From: Lachnoanaerobaculum sp. ICM7
Lineage (GTDB): Bacteria; Bacillota; Clostridia; Lachnospirales; Lachnospiraceae
Assembly: GCF_000287675.1 (NCBI RefSeq)
Contig: NZ_ALJL01000015.1
Location: 44,527 to 108,526, forward strand
Reading direction: 5' to 3'
Length of the DNA: 64,000 nt
The notes under the pieces are model-generated. The model was not told where the DNA came from and did not search any database. It saw nothing but the letters and a program-made list of their open reading frames with translations. The translations under genes were made by a program, and so were the position numbers. This document shows positions 20,185 to 28,454 of this stretch, piece by piece (positions within the stretch are counted from its first letter, which is position 1; the number at the start of each line of letters is the position of its first letter).

Positions 20185-20219
20185 ATGCACCCGAAAATAA
20201 ACTTTATTTCCCGGTGCAT
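20185..20219 (-). terminator. Probable terminator after the argF transcript
   Basis: An imperfect inverted repeat (ATGCACC...GGTGCAT with pairing A/T flanks) lies between the small membrane gene and rsmH. The T-tract is poor, so efficiency is uncertain. Confidence 0.5.
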
Positions 20220-20224
20220 ATCAT

Positions 20225-20512
20225 TTAAATATTTAAAAATCCTATAGTTGACATTAAAAGCATAAACAAAAATAAAATAAACATTATTATTGCTTTTATA
20301 AAACTGTACTTTAAATGTTCCTCATTCTTGAAATATTTTATTGCATCCAACAGACAACTAACTGAAAACAATAAAAATATCAAAGGGAAAAATATTGCAT
20401 ACTTATTTGGTGATAAAAATGCGAATACCACCATCACTATGATAACAATCGCAAGTATCACATGCATTACATCCCTGAACAAAAGAAAACCCTGCTTCCT
20501 TCTACCTGTCAT
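20225..20512 (-). CDS. Small three-helix membrane protein, unknown
   Basis: A 95-residue protein that I do not recognise by name. It has a basic N-terminus (MTGRRKQG), two hydrophobic helices (about 14-32 and 37-53), a charged loop around [12 protein letters not shown], and a third helix reaching the C-terminus. Its start overlaps the end of argF by 11 nt, so it is translated from the same message. The layout suggests an inner-membrane protein with the loop in the cytoplasm. No link to ornithine metabolism can be seen. Confidence 0.6.
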   Translation of the reverse strand: MTGRRKQGFLLFRDVMHVILAIVIIVMVVFAFLSPNKYAIFFPLIFLLFSVSCLLDAIKYFKNEEHLKYSFIKAIIMFILFLFMLLMSTIGFLNI

Positions 20513-21449
20513 CTCCTTTACCCAATGTAGCCACCATCACCGCCTTAATAGTGTGCATACGATTTTCAGCTTCATCAAACACCACTGATTTTGCGCTTTC
20601 AAATACATCCTCAGTTACCTCGTATCCCTTTACGGCAGGCAGACAGTGCATAAATATTGTACTTTCCTTTCCTGTTTTTTTCATCAGTTCCTTATTTACC
20701 TGATAAGGTCTTAAAAGTTCGATTCTTTCCTTCGCTTTATCCTCCTCACCCATTGAAGCCCAGACATCTGTATATATCACATCCGCATCCTTAACAACAT
20801 CTACATTTTCACTTATGATAAGTTTTGCTCCTGAACTGTTCGCATATCCTTCACATATTTTAAGCAGATCCTTATTCGGATGTAGTGATTTCGGAGCCAG
20901 AACCGTCATATTCACTCCAAGTTTTGTCATTCCGATCATAAGAGAGTTTGCCATATTGTTTCTGCCGTCACCGACATAAACAAAATTTAATCCTTCAATA
21001 TTTCCGAAATGTTCCTTCATGGTAAGCAGATCTGCCAGAATCTGTGTCGGATGATACTCATCCGTAAGGCCGTTCCATACCGGTACGCCTGCATACTTTG
21101 CAAGCTCTTCCACTGTAGAATGTTTAAAGCCTCTAAACTCTATTCCGTCAAACATTCTTCCGAGAACTCTTGCCGTATCGGCAACACTTTCCTTATGTCC
21201 AAGTTGTATATCATCCTTACCCAGATATTCAGGAAATGCTCCTTCATCTCTTGCACCTACGACAAAAGCACATCTTGTTCTTGTTGAAGGTTTTTCAAAC
21301 AGCAGTGCTATATTTTTGCCTTTCAATCTGTCTCCGGTAATACCTTTTTTCTTCTCCGCCTTAAGCTTTGCAGCCAAGTCCAGCAAATATTCTATCTCAT
21401 CTCTTGAAAAGTCCTTCAGTGTAAGAAAATGTCTTCCAAATAAATTCAT
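20502..21449 (-). CDS. argF: Ornithine carbamoyltransferase
   Basis: Makes citrulline from ornithine and carbamoyl phosphate. The carbamoyl phosphate motif [11 protein letters not shown] is at residues 53-63, the second-domain motif [12 protein letters not shown] follows, and the ornithine loop [10 protein letters not shown] is near residue 268. Length 315 is normal. AAAGGAG is seven bases before ATG. It stands apart from any other arginine gene in this window, so it could serve biosynthesis or the catabolic arginine deiminase route; the sequence does not decide this. Confidence 0.95.
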   Translation of the reverse strand: MNLFGRHFLTLKDFSRDEIEYLLDLAAKLKAEKKKGITGDRLKGKNIALLFEKPSTRTRCAFVVGARDEGAFPEYLGKDDIQLGHKESVADTARVLGRMFDGIEFRGFKHSTVEELAKYAGVPVWNGLTDEYHPTQILADLLTMKEHFGNIEGLNFVYVGDGRNNMANSLMIGMTKLGVNMTVLAPKSLHPNKDLLKICEGYANSSGAKLIISENVDVVKDADVIYTDVWASMGEEDKAKERIELLRPYQVNKELMKKTGKESTIFMHCLPAVKGYEVTEDVFESAKSVVFDEAENRMHTIKAVMVATLGKGDDR

Positions 21450-21477
21450 AAATATACTCCTTTCTCAATATTTTAAC

Positions 21478-21486
21478 AGTATATCA
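21478..21486 (-). promoter_or_regulatory. Extended -10 promoter of argF
   Basis: Minus-strand TGATATACT (TGn plus TATACT), about 30 nt before the start codon of argF. No good -35 box is present. I saw no ARG-box palindrome. Confidence 0.4.
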
Positions 21487-21519
21487 TATAAATATAAATT
21501 TGTCTGTATAAAAATTCAC

Positions 21520-22302
21520 TCATTTTCTTCTTTGTCTTGCAGCCTCATACATCAGTATGCTTCCGGCAACCGCGGCATTCAAAGACTCCACCTCACCAAG
21601 CATAGGTATTTTAACCTTATCTTCCACTATATCTAAAACTTCCTTTGAGATTCCTGCAGCCTCATTACCTATTATAAATGCAATATCTTTTTTATAATCC
21701 GGAGCATCGTATTCAATTGCTCCTTCAAGACTAGTTGCATAAATATTAATATTTTTTGAATAAAGCTTTTCTATAACTTCTTTAAGATCCTTTACATAAA
21801 TAAAAGGAACTCTGAAAATCGATCCCATCGTAGAGCGTATAACCTTAGGATTATAGATATCCACCGTAGTTTCATTCATTATAATACCTGAAATTCCCGC
21901 TCCCTCTCCGGCCCTAATCAATGTACCGAGATTTCCGGGATCCTGAAGGCTGTCAAGAATAAGCAAACTATGAGAAGTATCTCTTTTTTCCAATATTTTT
22001 TCAAGCGTATATTCTTTTCTTTTTACAACAGCCATTACACCCTGTGGAGTTTTTGTATCGGATACCGACTCAAATATTCTGTCACTTACCGTCTCATACT
22101 CCGGATAGATTTCAGACAATATTTTCACATTTTCAGCCTCAAAGCTTTCACTTGCAAATACGTCCAATATCTCATCCTTTTTAAGTTCTTTAAACATTCT
22201 GATGCCCTCAATAATATAGGCATTATATTTTTTTCTGGCATTGCTCTTTTTTATAAGTGCCGCCAGATCTTTTATCTTCTTATTTCCTGATGAAGTAATC
22301 AT
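21520..22302 (-). CDS. TrmH/SpoU-family RNA 2'-O-methyltransferase
   Basis: SPOUT-fold RNA methyltransferase. The N-terminal part is the substrate-binding L30e-like domain (AYIIEGIRMFKELKK). The SPOUT part carries the three family motifs: LQDPGNLGTLIRAGEGAGISGII, AFIIGNEAAGISKEVL and IPMLGEVESLNAAVAGSILMYEA. The start at ATG 22302 has GGGAGAAG upstream; an upstream in-frame start at 22356 would run into nadE. Target is probably 23S rRNA, but the exact nucleotide cannot be told from sequence. Confidence 0.9.
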   Translation of the reverse strand: MITSSGNKKIKDLAALIKKSNARKKYNAYIIEGIRMFKELKKDEILDVFASESFEAENVKILSEIYPEYETVSDRIFESVSDTKTPQGVMAVVKRKEYTLEKILEKRDTSHSLLILDSLQDPGNLGTLIRAGEGAGISGIIMNETTVDIYNPKVIRSTMGSIFRVPFIYVKDLKEVIEKLYSKNINIYATSLEGAIEYDAPDYKKDIAFIIGNEAAGISKEVLDIVEDKVKIPMLGEVESLNAAVAGSILMYEAARQRRK

Positions 22303-22316
22303 TAGCTTCTCCCATA

Positions 22317-24254
22317 TCACCGACCTGTTTTTATATTTTCCAGATCTTTTATCCACAAAGCCTTACTTGCATCACTTGGCATTCTAAGATCACCTCTTGG
22401 AGATATTGCAATACTTCCGACCTTAGGGCCGTCAGGCAGTGCAGATCTCTTAAACTGCTGTGAGAAAAATCTTGAATAAAAAATATTCAACCATTTTAAA
22501 ATTGTCTCTGCATCGTAGAGATCCTTAAATGCTTTCTTTGCCATTCTGTATATCTTTGAAGGCATAAAACCGAAACGAAGTGCATTGTATAAAAAGAAAT
22601 CATGTAATTCATACGGTCCCACAAGATTTTCCGTCTTTTGTGCTATCTGTCCGTTCTCAGGCGGTAAAAGCTCAGGGGATACAGGTGTATCAAGAATATC
22701 ATACAATATATCCGCTATTTTCTTATCCTCTGTGGTATCAGCATAGTAATTTACCAAATGTCTTACCAAAGTCTTCGGTATGGATGCATTCACACCATAC
22801 ATTGACATATGATCACCGTTATACGTTGCCCATCCAAGTACCAGCTCAGACAAATCACCCGTTCCTACAACAATTCCATTGTCTCTGTTTGCTATATCCA
22901 TAAGAATCTGTGTTCTTTCTCTGGCCTGTGCATTCTCATACGTAATATTTTTTACATTTATATCATGTCCGATATCAATAAAATGCCTCTTTATGGATTC
23001 AACTATTGAGATTTCTTCCAAAGTTGCACCAAAGCTTTTTGTAAGTTCACAGGCGTTATTATATGTTCTGTCTGTAGTTCCGAATCCCGGCATTGTAACA
23101 GCCTTTATGCCGCTTTTATCAAGTCCCAGCATATCATAAGTCTTCGCACATACAAGAAGTGCCAGAGTGGAATCCAGTCCTCCCGAAATTCCAAGGATAA
23201 CATTTTTTGCACCGATGTGCATGAGTCTTTTCTTAAGTCCAAGTGCCTGTATTGTGAGTATCTCCTCACATCTTTCATTTCTCTTTGACATATCATCAGG
23301 TACAAAAGGCTTCGGATCGAAGTTTCTCTCAAGTTCAAGCTCTTCATCCTCAAGCTCAAACTCCATAACCAGGTAATCTTTACGATCACGCTCTTTGCCT
23401 TCTGCTATTTTAAATGTAGTCTGCTTTCTTCTTTCCAAATTAAGCCTGTTTACATCTATCTCTATTCTTACGGCTTCATTTTTAAACCTTGTACTTTCGG
23501 CCAGAATTTTACCGTTTTCCGCTATTATTCCCTGTCCTCCAAATACCAGATCCTGAGTAGATTCTCCCTCTCCTGCATTTGCATAAATATAGCTGCATAT
23601 GAGTTTCTTTGAATGATTGCTTATCAAGCTGTCACGGTATGCCTTTTTACCTACTATATCATTTGATGCCGAGGCATTGATAATAACATTTGCACCTGCA
23701 AGTGCATGTCCTATGCTTGGCGGATCGGCAACCCAAAGATCCTCACATATCTCACCTGCCAAAACAAGTCCGGGTATATTTGTACATTCAAACAATATCT
23801 TTGAACCCATAGGGATTACATCATCAAAAAGGTCTACCCATACCCCATTTTCAAATCCCTTATTAAAATACCTCTCCTCGTAAAACTCACCGTAATTTGG
23901 CAGATTTATTTTATTTATAAGTCCGAGCATCAATCCGTTTGATATAACCGCTACAACATTATAAAGCTTTCCTTTATAATCCCAAGGCAGCCCCAGAAAA
24001 ATAATAGATTTATGTCCCTTTGTAAAATCAACTATTTCTTTCAACGCCTTCTTGGCTTCACTTATCAGTGTATCCTGAAAAAATAAATCATTACATGTAT
24101 ATGCACTCAGACAAAGCTCCGGAAATACTATGATACTGCTTTTATTTTCCCATTCTTTTTCTATGGCCTTTTTTATACTTTCCTTGTTATAGTCCACATC
24201 ACATACCCTGATATCAGGTGATACACTTGCAACTCTTATAAAACCGTCTCTCAT
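22317..24254 (-). CDS. nadE: NAD+ synthase, glutamine-hydrolysing
   Basis: Makes NAD+ from nicotinate adenine dinucleotide, taking ammonia from glutamine. The N-terminal nitrilase-like glutaminase domain has the catalytic triad: Glu46 in FPELCLSAY, the Lys in NKINLPNYGEFYEERYF, and the Cys in GEICEDLW. The C-terminal synthetase has the PP-loop GISGGLDSTLALLV and later GTGDLSELVLGWATYNGD. Length 645 is normal for the bacterial long form. It overlaps the upstream HD gene by 4 nt (ATGA). Confidence 0.96.
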   Translation of the reverse strand: MRDGFIRVASVSPDIRVCDVDYNKESIKKAIEKEWENKSSIIVFPELCLSAYTCNDLFFQDTLISEAKKALKEIVDFTKGHKSIIFLGLPWDYKGKLYNVVAVISNGLMLGLINKINLPNYGEFYEERYFNKGFENGVWVDLFDDVIPMGSKILFECTNIPGLVLAGEICEDLWVADPPSIGHALAGANVIINASASNDIVGKKAYRDSLISNHSKKLICSYIYANAGEGESTQDLVFGGQGIIAENGKILAESTRFKNEAVRIEIDVNRLNLERRKQTTFKIAEGKERDRKDYLVMEFELEDEELELERNFDPKPFVPDDMSKRNERCEEILTIQALGLKKRLMHIGAKNVILGISGGLDSTLALLVCAKTYDMLGLDKSGIKAVTMPGFGTTDRTYNNACELTKSFGATLEEISIVESIKRHFIDIGHDINVKNITYENAQARERTQILMDIANRDNGIVVGTGDLSELVLGWATYNGDHMSMYGVNASIPKTLVRHLVNYYADTTEDKKIADILYDILDTPVSPELLPPENGQIAQKTENLVGPYELHDFFLYNALRFGFMPSKIYRMAKKAFKDLYDAETILKWLNIFYSRFFSQQFKRSALPDGPKVGSIAISPRGDLRMPSDASKALWIKDLENIKTGR

Positions 24255-24799
24255 ATTTTCTCTTTCACATCTCCAAAAACAAAATCACAGAGTTTCTCAT
24301 ATTCCTTATAAAACTCATTATCTTCCAGGTCTTTCAATGCATCAAGTATACCGTAATAGTACATTGCCTGCTTTACCTTATCTTTCTCATTAAACCTAAG
24401 TAAAAAATCATTTCCAAGACTTAGATAATCTCTTGCCGAGTTTCTGATATTTGACAGTTTATCTCCAAGAGCTATTATCTTTACTTCTATTGATTCATTT
24501 TTCAAAGTTTTTAATGTATGCATCTTTCTTTCAATCCATGTCTTTGACTTATCCTCAGATTCACTCCCTACAAGATCCGCCACTTTTTTTCCGAATTTTT
24601 TTTCTATCTCGGTTATGGTAACGGAAGTATCTTCAACTGTATCATGTAGTAATGATGCTACTCTTACTTCTTCATTGTCTGTAATCAAGGATACAATGGT
24701 ACATACCTCCAAAGGATGGGTAATATACGGTATTGTGCTCCCCTTTCTGAACTGGCCCTCATGTGCCTTAATTGCAAATTTCACCGCTTTTTCTATCAT
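24251..24799 (-). CDS. HD-domain hydrolase, MESH1/SpoT-HD type
   Basis: A single HD phosphohydrolase domain of the RelA/SpoT type with no synthetase part: KAHEGQFRKGSTIPYITHPLEV, LLHDTVEDT (the HD pair) and the helix EIEKKFGKKVADLV. Proteins of this shape act like MESH1 and may break down (p)ppGpp or a related nucleotide; that activity is inferred from family, not shown here. 182 residues. AAAGGAG precedes ATG. First gene of the run with nadE, argF and the RNA methyltransferase. Confidence 0.8.
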   Translation of the reverse strand: MIEKAVKFAIKAHEGQFRKGSTIPYITHPLEVCTIVSLITDNEEVRVASLLHDTVEDTSVTITEIEKKFGKKVADLVGSESEDKSKTWIERKMHTLKTLKNESIEVKIIALGDKLSNIRNSARDYLSLGNDFLLRFNEKDKVKQAMYYYGILDALKDLEDNEFYKEYEKLCDFVFGDVKEKI

Positions 24800-24913
24800 A
24801 ACAACTCCTTTAATTATTATATTTTTCTTAAGTCAATTTTTAACTTGAAGTTTTTTTTTAAGTCTGTTATTCTAGTCAAAGATTGCTTGTACAATTGAAA
24901 GTGAGGAAAATCC

Positions 24914-25693
24914 ATGGCAGATGAAAATAATGTAAATGAAAAACCCAAAAAAAGGAAGTTTTCAAAACTCAAATATATAATAGCATTTATATTCTTAAAT
25001 GTAATCATATTTTTTGCTGTAACCTCACAGCCTCATTTCGAAATTTCCACGGTGGCGGATTCCGATTCCAAATCTGTAGAAATAAGAGTGACTCAAAAGA
25101 GCTTTTTCCCATTGCAAAGTTTTACAATGACTCTTGACGACTCTCCGCTCTCATATACCAAGAACGGTAATACATATGTGGCTACAGCAACAAAGAACGG
25201 TACTCTGGAAGTAGTTGCTACAAATCTGAATACAATGTCTCAGACTATATATGAAAGAATAGATAATATCGACTCCACCGCACCTACTATATTTGCACAG
25301 TTGGTGAAAAAAGGCGTTCTTAATATAACATTTGAGGACGGACATTCAGATATTGACTATGACAGCATCTACGCAATAGACAGTGATGACAGAAAGTTAA
25401 AGCCTTCAAAAATAGATGAAGAAGAGGGCAGAGCTACATTTGAATTTGATACTTACTCTATAAAGGCGTATGTTTCCGATACGGCGGGGAATGAAGGAGA
25501 AGTTGAATTTAACAACAGCGAAGTCAACCAAACAAAACTTGTTTCTGCTGAAGGTACAGAAGTAAATGATATTCCTGTTGAAGAATCCGGAAATAATGAA
25601 AATGATATCTCCGATCAGACTACTTTCGATGTCGGAAATTTAAATGAAAAACCGCCCAAGAAAAATGATGACTATTTATACGAAAAACATTAA
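24914..25693 (+). CDS. Membrane-anchored protein with Ig-like domain
   Basis: I do not recognise a named family. A basic cytoplasmic tail (about 20 residues, KPKKRKFSK) is followed by one hydrophobic helix (YIIAFIFLNVIIFFAV), then an extracellular part of about 215 residues. A strand-rich Ig-like unit ends at the DSTAPTI boundary near residue 120, followed by a second Ig-like unit (YVSDTAGNEGEVEF) and an acidic, Pro/Asn-rich C-terminal tail. The same DxTAP and DTAGN boundary signs occur in the large surface protein at the end of the Tad operon. It is alone on the plus strand, divergent from the HD gene, and has its own terminator. Confidence 0.65.
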   Translation: MADENNVNEKPKKRKFSKLKYIIAFIFLNVIIFFAVTSQPHFEISTVADSDSKSVEIRVTQKSFFPLQSFTMTLDDSPLSYTKNGNTYVATATKNGTLEVVATNLNTMSQTIYERIDNIDSTAPTIFAQLVKKGVLNITFEDGHSDIDYDSIYAIDSDDRKLKPSKIDEEEGRATFEFDTYSIKAYVSDTAGNEGEVEFNNSEVNQTKLVSAEGTEVNDIPVEESGNNENDISDQTTFDVGNLNEKPPKKNDDYLYEKH

Positions 25694-25708
25694 TATAATT
25701 AAAATAAT

Positions 25709-25745
25709 AAAAAAACTCCATTCCAAACGGACCGGAGTTTTTTTT
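25709..25745. terminator. Bidirectional terminator (Ig-like gene / trmL)
   Basis: A perfect 10-bp stem of AAAAAACTCC and its complement with a 14-nt loop. Long A- and T-tracts sit on either side, suited to both converging transcripts. Confidence 0.85.
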
Positions 25746-25746
25746 A

Positions 25747-26244
25747 TTATTTATATGTCAGTCTATGTAATTCTCCTGTAAGCTGCATTTTTTCAAAACC
25801 GTTTTGTGATAATGCTTCGTACAAGATAATTGCCACTGAATTTGACAGATTCAGACTTCTGATATCTCCCCACATAGGTATTCTTATACAGGTATCTTCA
25901 TTTTCTGAAAGTATCTCTTCAGGTATTCCTGCACTTTCTTTACCGAACATTATATAATCATCCGGCTTATACTCTACGTCCTTGTAAGTATGATGTGCCT
26001 TTGTAGTTGCAAAATACATATGCTCTCTTGCCACAGGATTCTTTTCATAAAATTCATTTATATCGGAATATATTGTAACATCAAGATTCTTCCAATAGTC
26101 CATACCTGCGCGCCTTATCTCTTTTTCATTGATTCTGAAGCCCAAAGGCTCTATCAGATGAAGCCTTGTGCCCGTTGCTACACAGCTTCTTCCTATATTT
26201 CCTGTATTTGCAGGTATTTCAGGTTCAAGTAAAACTATATTCAT
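25747..26244 (-). CDS. trmL: tRNA (cytidine(34)-2'-O)-methyltransferase
   Basis: Small SPOUT enzyme that methylates the wobble base of tRNA-Leu. The N-terminal PEIPANTGNIGRSC motif, FGKESAGIPEEIL and the terminal IPMWGDIRSLNLSNSVAIILYEA are exactly the TrmL set, and 165 residues is the usual length with no extra RNA-binding domain. It overlaps the upstream aminotransferase gene by 4 nt. Confidence 0.94.
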   Translation of the reverse strand: MNIVLLEPEIPANTGNIGRSCVATGTRLHLIEPLGFRINEKEIRRAGMDYWKNLDVTIYSDINEFYEKNPVAREHMYFATTKAHHTYKDVEYKPDDYIMFGKESAGIPEEILSENEDTCIRIPMWGDIRSLNLSNSVAIILYEALSQNGFEKMQLTGELHRLTYK

Positions 26245-27401
26245 GAAAGACTCCTTACAAACTTCTCAATTCTTGAGATTGCTTCCTTAAGTCTTTCCAT
26301 AGAATATGCATATGATACTCTGACATAGCCCTCTCCGCTTGCACCGAATGCCGTGCCGGGAACTATAGCGGTCTTTTGCTCTTCCAACAATCTTGTTGCA
26401 AATTCTTCCGATGTCATATTAAATCTTTTTATACTCGGAAATACATAAAATGCTCCCTGCGGTTCAAAGCAGGTCATTCCGAGTTCATCAAATTTATGTA
26501 AGAGAAATCTTCTTCTTTGATTGTATGACTCTCTCATTTTTGCCACATCTTCATCTCCATGTGCCAGAGCCTCAACAGCGGCATACTGACTTGTAGTAGG
26601 TGCACACATAATGGCATATTGATGAATCTTTGTCATCTGAGCAATAATTTCCTTAGGACCTGTAGCATATCCAAGTCTCCATCCCGTCATGGCATAGGAT
26701 TTCGAAAAACCGTTTATAAGTATGGTTCTTTCTTTCATTCCTTCTACCTGAACTATTGAGGCATGTTCTCCTTCATATGTAAGTTCACAGTATATTTCAT
26801 CGGATATTACATACAAATCTTTTTCTATGCAAACTTTTGCTATCTCTTTTAACTCGTTTATATTAAGAATCGATCCTGTAGGATTGTTTGGAAAAGGTAA
26901 AATAAGTATCTTTGTCTTATCTGTTACTTTTTCCAGGATTTGACTTGCTTTTAACTTAAAACCGTCTTCAGCTTTGAGTTCAATTATTACAGGTTTTCCT
27001 CCTGCCAAAATTGTGCAAGGCTCGTAGGAAACATATGAAGGCTGAGGTATCAAAACTTCATCGCCTGCATCAAGCATTGCTCTGAGCGCAATATCAATAC
27101 CTTCACTGCCTCCTACCGTAATTATAATTTCGTCTTTCGGATTATATCCTACATTAAGCTTTCTTATAAGATACTTTCTTATTTCTTCTCTAAGCTCCGG
27201 CAAGCCTGAGTTTGATGTATAAAAAGTTCTTCCCTTTTCAAGAGAATATATACCTGCATCTCTTATAAAATAAGGTGTATCAAAGTCAGGCTCTCCAACT
27301 CCCAAAGATATTGCATCTTCCATAGTATTGACTATGTCAAAAAACTTTCTGATACCTGAGGGTTTTATTGATGTTATTGTTTTTGATAATGGATTTCTCA
27401 T
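26241..27401 (-). CDS. PLP-dependent aminotransferase, class I/II
   Basis: Fold type I aminotransferase. Visible are LGVGEPDFDTP near residue 35, the PNNPTGS substrate loop, the Asp/Tyr cofactor motif VISDEIYCELTY, and the Schiff-base Lys in GFSKSYAMTGWRLGY. The C-terminal Arg region is GEGYVRVSYAYSMERL. Length 386. It directly follows an Lrp-type regulator (4-nt overlap), a pair common in Firmicutes, so its expression probably responds to an amino acid. Likely substrates are aromatic amino acids, aspartate or alanine; the sequence does not settle it. Confidence 0.9.
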   Translation of the reverse strand: MRNPLSKTITSIKPSGIRKFFDIVNTMEDAISLGVGEPDFDTPYFIRDAGIYSLEKGRTFYTSNSGLPELREEIRKYLIRKLNVGYNPKDEIIITVGGSEGIDIALRAMLDAGDEVLIPQPSYVSYEPCTILAGGKPVIIELKAEDGFKLKASQILEKVTDKTKILILPFPNNPTGSILNINELKEIAKVCIEKDLYVISDEIYCELTYEGEHASIVQVEGMKERTILINGFSKSYAMTGWRLGYATGPKEIIAQMTKIHQYAIMCAPTTSQYAAVEALAHGDEDVAKMRESYNQRRRFLLHKFDELGMTCFEPQGAFYVFPSIKRFNMTSEEFATRLLEEQKTAIVPGTAFGASGEGYVRVSYAYSMERLKEAISRIEKFVRSLS

Positions 27402-27880
27402 GGTGTTATCAGCTGCCTCTCATCTTTTTTCTTTGCAGATAATATTGTTCCATGGTCTTTATATTTTTTCAATACAAAATGTGTTGCGGTTGAAAGCACT
27501 GAATCCATAGGCGCCAATTTATCAGAGACAAATTGTGCCACTTCTCTCATTGTTCTTCCTTCAATAAAAACAGTAAAGTCAAACGCTCCACTCATCAAAT
27601 ATATTGCATTTACTTCAGAGAATTGGTAAATTCTTTCAGCAATATTATCAAAGCCCATACCCTTTTGAGGTGTAACTCTTACTTCAATAAGTGCATTCAC
27701 CTTTTCATTGGCTGTTTTTTCCCAATTGATTAATGTATGATAACCACATATCACACCTTCTTTTTCCATATCGGAAATCTCATTTGCAACGGCCACCTCA
27801 TCTTCACCCAATAAAACAGCCAACTCCGCAATATCAATTCTGGAATTTTTTTCAATTACCGATAATATCTTCTCTCTCAT
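27398..27880 (-). CDS. Lrp/AsnC-family transcriptional regulator
   Basis: 160 residues with an N-terminal winged helix (RIDIAELAVLLGEDEVAVANEISDMEKEGVI) and a C-terminal RAM domain (ALIEVRVTPQKGMGFDNIAERI, then YLMSGAFDFTVFIEGRTMREVAQFV). The RAM domain normally binds an amino acid and sets oligomer state. It is cotranscribed with the aminotransferase, suggesting local amino-acid control. Its 5' end overlaps the preceding gene by 29 nt in another frame. Confidence 0.9.
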   Translation of the reverse strand: MREKILSVIEKNSRIDIAELAVLLGEDEVAVANEISDMEKEGVICGYHTLINWEKTANEKVNALIEVRVTPQKGMGFDNIAERIYQFSEVNAIYLMSGAFDFTVFIEGRTMREVAQFVSDKLAPMDSVLSTATHFVLKKYKDHGTILSAKKKDERQLITP

Positions 27881-28454
27881 CTTTTATCACCTTAAAAATT
27901 TCATCCTGCAAAGGCCTGTTCACATATTCTACAGATTCCTTATCTGTAATCACTTTATCAAGGCCGTCTGTAAGACAACCTATTACCTGTGCAGTAATCC
28001 CTCTTTCCTCCAAGTATTTACAGGCAGATATAGGGTCCTCACTCAAAACTATCTTGCCTTCGCTTAAAAGTCTATATATATTTATTCCGAAATATTCACA
28101 AATCTCAATACAAATCTGTATGGTACTTATTTTTTTTATTTCTATCTCAAAACCCAGTCCACGAGACTTTGCCAAATTATATAATACTTTTAGGATTCCA
28201 CCTTCCGAAACATCTACCGTTTCACCGTTTACCTCTGAAAATATACTGTCTATATCTACAGGAGCACATTCAGATCTGTCATTATTTATGGGAGATGAAT
28301 ATCTCCCATAATAACCTTTTTCTTTGACATGCTTTTCTATACTCTCTATATATACTTTATTAAAATACCTGTTCAGATCTTCACGGTATTTTTTTGCCAG
28401 TATTAAAGAGCCCTTAAGTCCGGCATATCCGCAAAAAATTATATATTTTTTCAT
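27852..28454 (-). CDS. Orphan AIR synthase-related C-terminal domain protein
   Basis: 200 residues. From about residue 75 the protein looks like the C-terminal half of the AIRS/HypE/SelD/ThiL superfamily: DVSEGGILKVLYNLAKSRGLGFEIEI, then EICEYFGINIYRLLSEGKIVLS and LEERGITAQVIGCLTDG. The N-terminal ATP-binding half of that superfamily is absent. The first 70 residues contain KKYIIFCGYAGLKGSLILA and a basic helix, with no clear match. The gene starts at the vanW stop (TAATG overlap) and overlaps the Lrp gene. A stand-alone domain could not run the usual ATP chemistry, so a binding or regulatory role is possible (inference). Confidence 0.7.
   Translation of the reverse strand: MKKYIIFCGYAGLKGSLILAKKYREDLNRYFNKVYIESIEKHVKEKGYYGRYSSPINNDRSECAPVDIDSIFSEVNGETVDVSEGGILKVLYNLAKSRGLGFEIEIKKISTIQICIEICEYFGINIYRLLSEGKIVLSEDPISACKYLEERGITAQVIGCLTDGLDKVITDKESVEYVNRPLQDEIFKVIKDEREDIIGN

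Noticed and set aside
24800..24913. Promoter TTGACT with TATAAT before the HD gene
   Set aside because: Only nine bases separate the boxes; not a working spacing. The -10 alone may be used, but I cannot support it.
27733..28311. Plus-strand reading frame of 192 codons
   Set aside because: It lies opposite the AIRS-type, Lrp and related genes, lacks a ribosome site and has a composition that mirrors the other strand.
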